Shown here: positions 35,807 to 43,654 of the stretch, piece by piece
Layout: each line of letters begins with the position of its first letter
How positions within the stretch are numbered: position 1 is the first letter of the stretch
From: Lysinibacillus xylanilyticus
GTDB taxonomy: Bacteria; Bacillota; Bacilli; Bacillales_A; Planococcaceae
DNA length: 64,000 nt
NCBI RefSeq assembly: GCF_001183605.1
Contig: NZ_LFXJ01000005.1
Coordinates: 930,001 to 994,000, forward strand
Direction: 5' to 3'
Program-made: the position numbers and the translations under genes
The notes under the pieces: model-generated
Databases searched by the model: none
Told to the model about the DNA's origin: nothing
The model's input: the letters and a program-made list of their open reading frames with translations, nothing else

Positions 35807-36552
35807 GGCGAATCAGCACTACATGTCAGTATCACAGTTTAAGGGTGCTATGGAATGCGAAGCTAGAACATTGGCAGAGGTAAGGGGCGAGTTTACTCGT
35901 CCTCCCTCTACAGCATTAATGGTTGGTTCATATTTACATGCTGCTTTTGAAAGCAACGAGGCATTTGCTGAATTTAAAGAGCTAAATCACCACAGTATTT
36001 ATAACAGTCGTAGTAACAAATATAAGGACTATGAAAAAGCTGACGACATGATTGAGACCATTAAAAATGACGAGTTTTGCATGTTCGCTTTACAAGGTGA
36101 GAAAGAGGTCATTTATACAGGTGAGTTATTCGGTGTTGAGTGGAAAATCAAGATCGACAATATAAATCATGAACGTGGATTCTTAAAAGAGCACTCAGGA
36201 GCTTCGTAAGCGTTACTGGAGCGAGAAATATAATACATGGGTTTCATTTATACAAGCCTTTGATTATGTGCTTCAGATATGGTTGTATCGAGAAATCATC
36301 TATCAAAATACAGGGCGTTATTATGATCCATACATTGTTGCGGTAACAAAAGAATCGCCACCTGATAAAGCAGTGTTACACTTCGATACATCACGTTTCG
36401 ACTTCGAGAAGGAATGTGTTCGAACGATGCTGCCAAGCATCATAGAAGCGAAGTTAGGACGCAAAAAACCACATCGATGTGATAAGTGCGAATACTGCCG
36501 GGCTACAAAGAAGTTAGAAGGCACATTTGATATTGAATATCTACTGGATTAG
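35757..36552 (+). pseudogene. PD-(D/E)XK phage exonuclease, frameshifted
   Basis: Block 1 (35757-36209) reads SVSQFKGAMECEARTLAEVR... to GVEWKIKIDNI. Block 2 continues ELRKRYWSEKYN, QIWLYREIIYQ, then a Cys cluster (CDKCEYC) to 36552. This is the PDDEXK_12/RecE-like exonuclease of phage recombination modules, which pairs with an annealing protein. The frame is lost at about 36177-36195, exactly where the catalytic D-L-K should be, so the enzyme is dead. It overlaps the preceding gene. Confidence 0.72.
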
Positions 36553-36565
36553 GTGGTGCTATTGG

Positions 36566-36739
36566 ATGAATAACGTGCCGTCAAAGGTATTATTGCCTGA
36601 ATGGATATTCGAGCAGGCGGAGGATAACGACGAAATTAAGCGATTGGTACTGAAATACATGACCAGGTATCCGAATTACAGGGTGGTCAATGTGAGTGGT
36701 AGTTTCGCAGTTTGCGAGAGGTTAGAGAGCTTTTTATAG
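36566..36739 (+). CDS. Small phage protein
   Basis: This is a 57-residue protein (MNNVPSKVLLPEWIFEQAED...). It is soluble, with one Cys and a predicted helix then strands. AGGTGG is 9 nt before the ATG; earlier in-frame starts lack a site. It is positioned between exonuclease and replication genes, as small orphan proteins often are. A GAGAGCTT/AAGCTCTC hairpin overlaps the end (36725-36747). Confidence 0.5.
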   Translation: MNNVPSKVLLPEWIFEQAEDNDEIKRLVLKYMTRYPNYRVVNVSGSFAVCERLESFL

Positions 36740-36758
36740 AAGCTCTCCAATTACTAAA

Positions 36759-36914
36759 TTACTTTTCTAACTTATCAGCAATTCTTAATAGAATTTCAGT
36801 TTGTTCTTTTTGTATTTTAATGATTTTGATTGCGAACCAGACTATAAATACTATTGGTCCAAGATAGATAATTAAAACAAAAAGAATAGGTATAATTCCA
36901 AATAAAATTTCCAT
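36759..36914 (-). CDS. Single-TM peptide
   Basis: This is a 51-residue peptide with one helix (MEILFGIIPILFVLIIYLGP... to about residue 30) and a charged helical tail ending ADKLEK. AAGGAGG lies 13 nt before the ATG. It runs against the phage genes around it, like the small genes at 25-26 kb. Confidence 0.5.
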   Translation of the reverse strand: MEILFGIIPILFVLIIYLGPIVFIVWFAIKIIKIQKEQTEILLRIADKLEK

Positions 36915-37059
36915 AACTGTACAAAAACCTCCTTGTTGGATTATTGTACCATAATTTTTTGTGGGTTAGAGGGCGATTTTAGGATAGTGTTTCTAATTAC
37001 TATAAATCTGTTTTTTATTAATAATTAGAATATTACGTTAAAAGGAGATGCGAGGGTAA

Positions 37060-38100
37060 ATGGCAAAATTCAGATACGTCTATACAACTTTTTGGAACGA
37101 TCCTCGTGTGGTTGAGGAAATGACAGCAGAGGATAAATACTTCTTCCTGTATTTGCTGACAAATGAAAGCACGACTCAAATTGGCATCTATCAAATTACC
37201 AAAAAGCAAATAGCTTTTGATATGGGTTACTCAATGGAAAGTGTTGGAGCATTACTACAACGCTTCAGAGACCATCACAAGCTTATTAAATACAATGAAG
37301 AAACTCGTGAAATAGCTATTAAAAATTGGGGCAAATATAACCTGAATCGTGGAGGCAAACCTATTCTTGATTGTGTGAAATCAGAACTAAAAGAAGTGAA
37401 AGATACTTCATTAATTCAGTGGGTAGGCGAAGGAGTCTCGAATGATTCTGTACGTAACGTCTACGAGTCGTATTATGTTACGTCACACGATACGTATAAC
37501 GTAACGCAAGAAAATGAAGAATCCAGTAATGATGCGGGTTCTTACGATACGTCAACGATAAGTGGACAAAAAGAAAAAGAAGAAGAAAAAGAAAATAAAA
37601 AAGAAAAACAAACAACAGATGGTGAAGTCGGTCAGTCGGTGGTCACTGAGGAACAATTAATTTTTTTAACTAAATTCTATGATGAAAACATTCAAAGAGC
37701 ATCGGGCTACATTTGTGAATGTATAGAACACATGGCAAGATAAAATGATCCAGCACTTGTTTATGAAGCCATGAAAATCACAGCACTTCAACAACCGAAC
37801 AAACCCATGCAGTATACGGAACAAATATTAGCGAACTGGAGAAAGGATTATATAACAAATGTTGAGCAACTAAAGGCCAAGGAAGAGAGAGATAAAATCA
37901 AGCGACAACAATCATACCAGTTATCTTACCAAAAGCCTAAAGGTCGAACTGAGGTAGTGCCTGAGTGGTTCGCTAATCGTAATGAAGGTGAAGAAGTAAC
38001 ACCAGCTGCTGAATCTAATAACAACACGATAGATTTTGAGGCTGAGAGACAAAAGGTTTTAGAGATGCTAGGGAAGAAGGAGAGTGTTATCAATGGCTGA
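37060..38100 (+). pseudogene. DnaD-type phage replication protein, copy 2 (nonsense)
   Basis: The intact N-terminus MAKFRYVYTTFWNDPRVVEE begins a replisome-organiser winged helix (about 1-110). A low-complexity KEKEEEKENKKEKQ linker and a DnaD-like domain (FYDENIQRASGYICECIEHM) follow. A TAA at 37741 replaces the GAA found in copy 1 and cuts the domain in half. The same frame resumes to 38100 (ESVING). It would load helicase at the phage origin. AAAGGAG precedes the ATG. Confidence 0.78.
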
Positions 38101-38200
38101 AAAAGTGTAGGTCAAAGTGATAAAGATATCAACTAACTCGATCTTTCCAAGTTTAAAAAAAGAAGTCCATAGCTTGAGCTGGGGTGATTTGAATAAATAA
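38093..38200 (+). pseudogene. Small phage protein, copy 2 (nonsense at codon 6)
   Basis: MAEKV, stop, then VKVIKISTNSIFPSLKKEVH to DLNK. TAG replaces the AAG of copy 1. The C-terminus is intact here and altered in copy 1. Confidence 0.5.
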
Positions 38201-38317
38201 TCGAGATTGTTTCACTGGTCGATTAAAAAAAGACTTGACCCTTGCGATAGTGTGGACCGATTGATGGCGACTCCGACGATTTGCTTTTTTAAATAAAAAA
38301 TATTCGAGGTGATAAAA

Positions 38318-38497
38318 ATGGCACAACTAAAGAAAATCACCAAGGCTAGGACACCACGAGAATTAGAACGATTGGTTGCTGATGATACGGAGAGAGGTTG
38401 GAACGTTGCGAGTCGGATGAACTACATTTCTCACGATCCACGACCTTATCAGATGCTATTGAAATTCAACACTGAAAGGGAACAGGTGAGTTTATGA
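38318..38497 (+). CDS. Small phage protein of replication module, copy 2
   Basis: This is a 59-residue protein (MAQLKKITKARTPRELERLV... RPYQMLLKFN), close to identical to the 23550 protein. GAGGTGAT lies 5 nt before the ATG. Its stop overlaps the dUTPase start (ATGA), so the two are translationally coupled. Unknown function. Confidence 0.65.
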   Translation: MAQLKKITKARTPRELERLVADDTERGWNVASRMNYISHDPRPYQMLLKFNTEREQVSL

Positions 38498-39000
38498 ACT
38501 TAACAAAACTATTTGAAACACAAGCAGCATTGGACGAGCATATACAGAAAAAACAAGGACAACAAACAGTGAACCTTAAAAATATGATTCTAGCAACAAT
38601 TGTTGAAATCAGTGAAATGTCTAATGAGTGGCAAGGTTTTAAGGACTGGAAAGTCAATAAGCAACCAAAAGAAGGGGTGTTAGAGGAAATTGCAGATGTA
38701 CTAAGTTTCATTTTGGTGGTAGGTAATCAATTACAGCATCGTGGACCATTAATTATCTATCCAGAAGGTGATAGTAACCGACATGGACTTGTAGCTCCAG
38801 ACACTACTAGTCAAATCCTCTACTTAATTTCGTACTTTATACGATTATGGGAGTATGAAGAAATTGAAGAAGGTTATCGAGATGTACTAACTACATTTGC
38901 TATTTTAACCGAAATGCTTGGATTCACATGGGATGAAGTAGAGACGGCTTACTACGAAAAGAATAAGGTCAACCATGAGCGTCAAAACGCTGGATATTGA
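38494..39000 (+). CDS. Phage dUTPase (all-alpha)
   Basis: This is a 168-residue protein of the dimeric all-alpha dUTP diphosphatase family (dUTPase_2, MazG-like fold). The metal-binding helices carry EISEMSNEWQGFKDW and EEIADVLSFILVVGN. It hydrolyses dUTP to dUMP and keeps uracil out of phage DNA. It is the only fully intact enzyme of this module; copy 1 at 23.7 kb lacks it. Confidence 0.78.
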   Translation: MNLTKLFETQAALDEHIQKKQGQQTVNLKNMILATIVEISEMSNEWQGFKDWKVNKQPKEGVLEEIADVLSFILVVGNQLQHRGPLIIYPEGDSNRHGLVAPDTTSQILYLISYFIRLWEYEEIEEGYRDVLTTFAILTEMLGFTWDEVETAYYEKNKVNHERQNAGY

Positions 39001-39008
39001 GGTGCAAC

Positions 39009-39188
39009 ATGAACGAATACGCACTTTATAAAGGTGAGCAGATGGTTGCCGTTGGAACAGTATATGAAATAGCCGAGGAACGTGGTGTAAAGCCAAAAAC
39101 AATTCAGTTTTATGGGTCAGGCACTTATCAACGACGTTCGAAAAGTAAAGTAAATAACAGATTACAGCTTGTTAAGCTCGAAGATTAA
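39009..39188 (+). CDS. Small phage protein
   Basis: This is a 59-residue protein (MNEYALYKGEQMVAVGTVYE...) with an HTH-like stretch YEIAEERGVKPKTIQFYG, similar to small phage proteins built on a single helix-turn-helix. GAGGTG lies 4-5 nt before the ATG. It is probably part of the replication operon. Family not named. Confidence 0.6.
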   Translation: MNEYALYKGEQMVAVGTVYEIAEERGVKPKTIQFYGSGTYQRRSKSKVNNRLQLVKLED

Positions 39189-39200
39189 GGATGTGGAAAC

Positions 39201-39624
39201 ATGAACACTTTAAACATTTGAAATACCAGGGGTCATACAACCTCAAGAGCGACCTCGATTTAGTAGACGCGGCAAGAATGTTGTTACACACGACGCACCA
39301 AAGAGTAAAGACTTCAAGGACTTTGTAAAGCTCATAGCATGGCAAAATAAGCCATCAGAATTGATTACAGGACCGATTAAGCTACAAGCTGATATTTATC
39401 TCATGCCACCGAAAAAATACCATACAGGACCCAAAAGAGCACTAATAGCTAGTGGTGAATTACGACCGACTACGAAACCCGATGCGGATAACCTGATTAA
39501 GGGCATAAAGGATGGAATGAGTAAAATCATTTGGCATGATGACGCACAAATCGTTGAACTAAATGTTCGTAAGTTTTATTCGGAACAACCTAGAGCAGAG
39601 GTGACGATTGAATGGGGAGCTTAA
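39201..39624 (+). pseudogene. rusA: RusA-type Holliday junction resolvase, frameshifted
   Basis: ATG at 39201 reads MNTLNI and stops. With one A fewer in TTTAAAC the frame would run on as FEIPGVIQPQERPRFSR..., then KPDADNLIKGIKDGMSKIIW with HDDAQIVEL, the RusA catalytic Asp cluster. The active-site half is intact and open to 39624. RusA cuts four-way junctions during phage recombination. A short product from TTG at 39361 would lack the N-terminal strand. Confidence 0.75.
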
Positions 39625-39827
39625 CGGTACGTAAGGAAGTTAAACAGCGTAGAGCAAGGCTTATCAATCAACAGGACCACATAGCTTTTCTCCAGTGCAA
39701 GGGATGTCCAAAACGCAAAGCTTATGATCCAAGCAAGAAATGTAGAAGATGCAAGACTTACAGGCAACTACGAAGTATTGGGAAAGAGTTGGAGCAGATT
39801 AGTAATATGCGTAGGTGGGTTAAGTGA
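39612..39827 (+). CDS. Zinc-finger phage protein
   Basis: This is a 71-residue protein with LQCKGCPKRKAYDPSKKCRR then CKTYRQLRSIGKEL: two CxxC pairs making one zinc finger, followed by a basic helix. The family is common at the end of phage replication operons and is often annotated only as zinc-finger protein. It overlaps the RusA frame by 13 nt. The broken twin is at 23748. Confidence 0.7.
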   Translation: MGSLTVRKEVKQRRARLINQQDHIAFLQCKGCPKRKAYDPSKKCRRCKTYRQLRSIGKELEQISNMRRWVK

Positions 39828-39887
39828 ACGTTTGGGAGATCATAGGGAGTTTAGAGCATCAAATTTGATGCTCTAATATCAGTGTTC

Positions 39888-40142
39888 TTAGTCTTCATCT
39901 TCATTGGGTTCGTGAAGAAAGGTAATTGTACGGTCCGATATGCTTATTTTAGTTATTACATTATACGTATTACGATGAACTTCGACTGAATCTTCTTCTG
40001 ATGTAAGGGTTAATGCAAGGTCATCATCCCAATCGTGTATACAAAATTTATTTGGATTATCCATGTTAACGTATACAGAAATAGTTTCGTGTGCTAGTAG
40101 AGTCCAGCCATTTGTTAAAGCAGTTTTCTTTGTTTTGTTCAA
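39888..40142 (-). CDS. Unrecognised small soluble protein
   Basis: This is an 84-residue beta-rich, acidic protein (MNKTKKTALTNGWTLLAHET...) with a single Cys. TTG at 40142 is preferred because GAGGTGAT lies 5-6 nt upstream; the GTG at 40151 is part of that site. It lies on the opposite strand to the phage operon. Function unknown. Confidence 0.5.
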   Translation of the reverse strand: MNKTKKTALTNGWTLLAHETISVYVNMDNPNKFCIHDWDDDLALTLTSEEDSVEVHRNTYNVITKISISDRTITFLHEPNEDED

Positions 40143-40255
40143 TATTATCACCTCAGTATATAGATGTTACTATTATAGGAATTTATTTAACAAAAAACCA
40201 TGGTAATACAGACCATCCAAATATTACCCATTTTTGCTTATAAATATGAGGAAAA

Positions 40256-40288
40256 GAAAAAGCCGCAGCGTCGTCACACGCTACAGCT
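40256..40288 (-). terminator. AGCCGCAGCGT-family hairpin, copy 7
   Basis: GCAGCGTCGTCACACGCTAC between the 39888 gene and the ArpU-like gene. Minus-strand T run. Confidence 0.5.
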
Positions 40289-40307
40289 CAGAATTGGTTT
40301 ATGCCCT

Positions 40308-40336
40308 TTGACGGTGCTTAACAACATTATTATACC
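40308..40336 (+). promoter_or_regulatory. Sigma-A promoter of late regulator
   Basis: TTGACG (40308) and TATACC (40331) are spaced by 17 nt, 22 nt before the start codon. The matching region before the 26775 copy has a weaker TTGAGG and no well-spaced -10. Confidence 0.55.
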
Positions 40337-40357
40337 ACACCGTAGGAGGGCAAACCT

Positions 40358-40771
40358 ATGTTAAAAGAAAGAACATTAGTTATTACACTGGATGCATTAG
40401 ATTCAATGATTACAGACTACCACTGGATGGTTAATGCCATCAAAGAAATGCGAGCAGAAATGGTTATTGGGGCAAAAACGGCACAGTATGGAATCGAGGC
40501 TACACTACCGAAAGCAGCAGGTGGTGTAGGAGATCCTATCCAATTAGAACTAAATAGACGTTTCAGACATTCGAGAAGAATAAAGGACTATGAACTTAAA
40601 ATATTAGAGGTTCAGCAAAGATTGGACAAGATTGTTGATTCTCGTGATGCTGAAATATTATTTTGGTTATTAGAAGGTAAGTCAATGAGGTGGATTGGTA
40701 AACATATGAATTTGAGTCATACCAATATACAATTGATTCGTAAAAATATAGTAAGAAAGATGATCGAATAA
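40358..40771 (+). CDS. ArpU/RinA-like phage late regulator
   Basis: This is a 137-residue DNA-binding protein homologous to the 26775 gene. It shares YGIEATLPKAAGG, a basic coiled middle, and the C-terminal helix-turn-helix MRWIGKHMNLSHTNIQLIRK. Such proteins switch on packaging and structural genes, and a terminase pair lies 4 kb downstream in the same direction. AGGAGGGCAAACCT is identical to the leader of the other copy. A bidirectional terminator follows. Confidence 0.75.
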   Translation: MLKERTLVITLDALDSMITDYHWMVNAIKEMRAEMVIGAKTAQYGIEATLPKAAGGVGDPIQLELNRRFRHSRRIKDYELKILEVQQRLDKIVDSRDAEILFWLLEGKSMRWIGKHMNLSHTNIQLIRKNIVRKMIE

Positions 40772-40778
40772 AAATTTA

Positions 40779-40805
40779 AAAAGCACTCACTATATGAGTG
40801 CTTTT
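40779..40805. terminator. Bidirectional terminator
   Basis: AAAGCACTCA and TGAGTGCTTT arms with T runs on both strands. It serves the ArpU-like gene and the convergent 40808 gene. Confidence 0.85.
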
Positions 40806-40807
40806 GA

Positions 40808-41491
40808 TTAATTTTTATTAAGATTATTTAATTCTATTTGCATATTATTTAAATTGTTTTTAATGTCTAATACAATATTTTGTAGATAGATAATTTCTTG
40901 TTTTGTAATCTCTTTTTTTGTAATAGCTTTATTAACTTTTTCTTTTGGAATATAAATCTTATAAGTGGCAAAGTTGGATGTTTCAAGAAAACTAAAAATA
41001 AAAGCCATTATTGCGAAAACTAAAGGTATTGTATAGGTGGAATTTACAGGATGTAAAATTAAAATACAAAAATGTTCTATGTATCCAATAGGATCTTTTA
41101 AAAAATTTGGGGGTTCACTAAATTCTTCGAATTTTTTTGTAGGAATAAAGTTTTTTGCTGTTGAGAGTACTGCTAATAAAACTAAGCTTAAATTACCAAA
41201 AAAGTTCTTCAATTTTATTAGAGACTGTTTTGAAATATATTGTCGCTTAAAAAAATAAATTAAAAAAAATCTATGTACTATATATGTGAAAAAAGGCGGT
41301 AGTATAAAAACAGTTATAACTATACTTACTTTACTTACAGAATTCCCATATTTACCTATATATATCCCTAGTGTAATTACTGCCCATAATAGTAAAAATA
41401 TAGTAACTGATACAAAAGAAGTGATAGTAAATACACTTTTTTCAATAAAACTCATTTCTCTTTTTGTCGTATATAACTCTTCTTTACTCAT
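40808..41491 (-). CDS. Four-TM membrane protein with coiled-coil tail
   Basis: This is a 227-residue protein with helices at about 18-45, 53-78, 90-110 and 148-170. The cytoplasmic C-terminus is rich in Lys, Asn and Leu (DIKNNLNNMQIELNN). No family recognised. AAGGAGTT precedes the ATG. It lies at the start of the non-phage cargo between late regulator and terminase and faces the other way. Confidence 0.55.
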   Translation of the reverse strand: MSKEELYTTKREMSFIEKSVFTITSFVSVTIFLLLWAVITLGIYIGKYGNSVSKVSIVITVFILPPFFTYIVHRFFLIYFFKRQYISKQSLIKLKNFFGNLSLVLLAVLSTAKNFIPTKKFEEFSEPPNFLKDPIGYIEHFCILILHPVNSTYTIPLVFAIMAFIFSFLETSNFATYKIYIPKEKVNKAITKKEITKQEIIYLQNIVLDIKNNLNNMQIELNNLNKN

Positions 41492-41734
41492 AAATAACTC
41501 CTTTCATTTTGTTATTTTATAACAAAAAGTATATTTTTCCAAACTTGCCGTACTTTCAACATTAGGTGAGATAAAAATAATAATGTAAAATCGGAGGTAG
41601 GTCGGCGCGGTAAGGTTTTCCTCCCTTGGTATTTATAGAATCCTAAATATTAGGGAAAGACATTACACGGTCGGCCCATATTTTTTTAGAGATTGGTATC
41701 TTAATTAATATAAAAGGCTAAAAATTGCTGAAGG

Positions 41735-41886
41735 AGTGGTTTTTATGTGAACTTCGTCCACTTTCCTTAATTCAGTCAACCTTACTACAGTAACAAAGTG
41801 CACGGAAATGCACTATAAATAAAACACAATTCGCTTTACAAATATAACGTGGTGTAGCTCTACCACAGTTTCGCAAGTGAGCTCTC
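41735..41886 (+). ncRNA. Repeated structured RNA, copy C
   Basis: Hairpin 1 is AGTGCA-CGGAAA-TGCACT, the longest of the three copies. The linker TTACAAATATAA follows. Hairpin 2 is GTGGT-GTAGCTCT-ACCAC (41849-41866). Then TTTCGCAA, and GAGCT (41879-41883), which pairs with AGCTC in the loop. The upstream GGAGTGG...ATGTGAACTTCGTC block is shared with copy B. It lies directly before the first gene of the membrane-protein array. Confidence 0.62.
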
Positions 41887-41918
41887 GACAAAAGGCTTAT
41901 CACAATTATATAGACAAA

Positions 41919-41955
41919 TTCAAGGCCCAATGAGTGGATTCAAGGGGCTTTTTTA
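41919..41955 (+). terminator. Terminator of RNA copy C
   Basis: GGCCC and GGGGC arms around a loop, followed by six Ts. The stem is short. Confidence 0.5.
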
Positions 41956-42015
41956 TATCAAAATCTTATTACATAGTTTTATCATCTCGGTTTATGATTA
42001 GGTAGGAGGATTACT

Positions 42016-42714
42016 ATGACAAATAATAAATCAGAAAACCATGAACAAAACCAGAAGCAAAAGAAAATAAAATGGAAATTCGAGTGGAGAAACCAGGATT
42101 GGGTATGGCTCATGTTAATTTTGAGTGCAATAATATATTTTCTCTTAACCTTTAGACTCGCTGATAACATTCAGGTTGTAGATTTATTTTCGTTTATTTC
42201 TAGTTCCGTTTCTATTGCTTTAGCTCTAGTGGCGATTTTGATAGCATTAAATCAATCTAGGGATAATGAACAACTTTCGTCAACTTTAAAAACAACTATG
42301 GCTATAATGAATGAAAAATTAAGTAGCGTAGATGAAAAAGTAAATAAAATTGATCCAGATGTACTTTCAAGAGTTTTACAACAAAAGATTGATAATGTAA
42401 TTACAGATATTAGTAGAAGTGTAAAAGCTGATAGTGGAATTAGCCCAGAGGAAATTGAAGAAAAGTATTTACATGAATTAAATCAACTGAAGTTAGATTT
42501 TGATTCGGTAATTGAAAATATTAATAATACTAACACGGTGCCATTTCTTCCTTTGTATAACATTGGTGATGAAGTAATTCACAAAAAGTGGGGAAGAGGA
42601 ACCGTTACTGATGTGAGAGGATATGGAGATTCGACTGAAGTTGATATAAGGTTTGATGAAGTTGGTGTAAAAAGGCTACTAGCAAAATTTGCACCTATAA
42701 TGAAAATGGGTTAA
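42016..42714 (+). CDS. Membrane protein with PcrA/UvrD-like Tudor domain
   Basis: This is a 232-residue protein. Basic N-terminus, two helices (about 31-50 and 56-80), a coiled-coil (about 85-170), then a C-terminal 50-residue module YNIGDEVIHKKWGRGTVTDV, GYGDSTEVDIRF, LLAKFAPI. That module matches the Tudor domain at the end of PcrA/UvrD helicases, which contacts RNA polymerase. Here it has no helicase and is tethered to the membrane. GTAGGAGG precedes the ATG. The role is unknown; interference with transcription or repair is only a hypothesis. Confidence 0.68.
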   Translation: MTNNKSENHEQNQKQKKIKWKFEWRNQDWVWLMLILSAIIYFLLTFRLADNIQVVDLFSFISSSVSIALALVAILIALNQSRDNEQLSSTLKTTMAIMNEKLSSVDEKVNKIDPDVLSRVLQQKIDNVITDISRSVKADSGISPEEIEEKYLHELNQLKLDFDSVIENINNTNTVPFLPLYNIGDEVIHKKWGRGTVTDVRGYGDSTEVDIRFDEVGVKRLLAKFAPIMKMG

Positions 42715-42715
42715 A

Positions 42716-42737
42716 CATCCTTCGGGATGTTTTTATT
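42716..42737 (+). terminator. Terminator of Tudor-protein gene
   Basis: ACATCC-TTC-GGGATGT stem followed by TTTTATTTTG. Confidence 0.8.
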
Positions 42738-42808
42738 TTGCTTTGAAAACTGCATCAAACAGCCAAAACACTTTGTTATGAGAGGGCAGAGCTGGGTGTG
42801 GTCTTGAA
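42735..42808 (+). repeat. Array spacer repeat, copy 1
   Basis: From TTTTATTTTGCTTTGAAAAC through CCAAAACACTTTG and GAGAGGGCAGAG it is almost identical to 43520-43595. No coding frame. Confidence 0.8.
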
Positions 42809-42877
42809 GGTGGAATTTGTAGAAAAATGTTCCAAATTTACATCTCTCGGCTTATGATTGATAGTGAGGTGAAAAAA

Positions 42878-43504
42878 TTGAATTTAGTTGACGTAATAAC
42901 ACCAGGAATCGGTTTAATAACAATATATTTTTCGTGGAAGAGCTCAAATAAATCAAATAAAACTAATCTTAAATTAGGCGAATTACAGGATTCAACTGCA
43001 GGTAAACATCGAATAGTAGAGAATATTGGCGCTCAAAGAATTGTTTGGATTAATAATGTGAGAGAATTATTTGTAGAATTTAATTCTTTATGCGCAGAAT
43101 TACAGATTAATAATGAACTAGTTTTATTAAATGGAGTTGATGAAAACAAAGAGGGAAAATTGATTTCATACTCCCAACAACTATTAAAAGTTATGAATAA
43201 TATCGAATTATACTTGAATCCCAATGAACCATATTCTCAATTTTTGTTTGATCGCATGAAAGAAATGCGTGAGAAAGTACATGATGTTAACACAGTTTAT
43301 CATATGTTTAATTTACATAGAGAGATGGTAGTATTCGCACAAAATGTAATATTGAAAGCTGAATGGAGAAGGGTGAAGAAGGAAACAGATAAAGGGGAAT
43401 TCATAGATAAAAAAGATATGCTCAAGATTTTTAATGAAGTTGGAAAAGAAATGAATCCAGGGGCACATGAGAGTATATTAGAAAAGTATTTTAAAAAGAC
43501 ATAA
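42878..43504 (+). CDS. Membrane-anchored helical protein
   Basis: This is a 208-residue protein. A short N-terminal hydrophobic helix (LVDVITPGIGLITIYFSW) is followed by a soluble helical domain with IGAQRIVWINNVRELFVEFN and LNPNEPYSQFLFDRM. That is the pattern of a common family of small phage and defence-island proteins with one TM and an R-x-x-W-I-N segment. TTG at 42878 is chosen for GAGGTGA 5-6 nt upstream. Second gene of the array; function unknown. Confidence 0.6.
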   Translation: MNLVDVITPGIGLITIYFSWKSSNKSNKTNLKLGELQDSTAGKHRIVENIGAQRIVWINNVRELFVEFNSLCAELQINNELVLLNGVDENKEGKLISYSQQLLKVMNNIELYLNPNEPYSQFLFDRMKEMREKVHDVNTVYHMFNLHREMVVFAQNVILKAEWRRVKKETDKGEFIDKKDMLKIFNEVGKEMNPGAHESILEKYFKKT

Positions 43505-43524
43505 TTGCATGTCTTTTTTATTTT
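43498..43524 (+). terminator. Terminator of array gene 2
   Basis: AAAAAGACAT and ATGTCTTTTTT arms spanning the stop codon. Confidence 0.8.
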
Positions 43525-43595
43525 GCTTTGAAAACTGCATCAAACAGCCAAAACACTTTGTGATGAGAGGGCAGAGTTTGGTGTGGTTTTGAGAG
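43520..43595 (+). repeat. Array spacer repeat, copy 2
   Basis: Near-identical to copy 1. Its end (TTTTGAGAGCAAAAAGTT) recurs again at 44316-44333 before the fourth gene. Confidence 0.8.
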
Positions 43596-43654
43596 CAAAA
43601 AGTTGTTACAAATATTTCACCTTCTGATTTATTATTGGGTAGGAGGTGATAATA

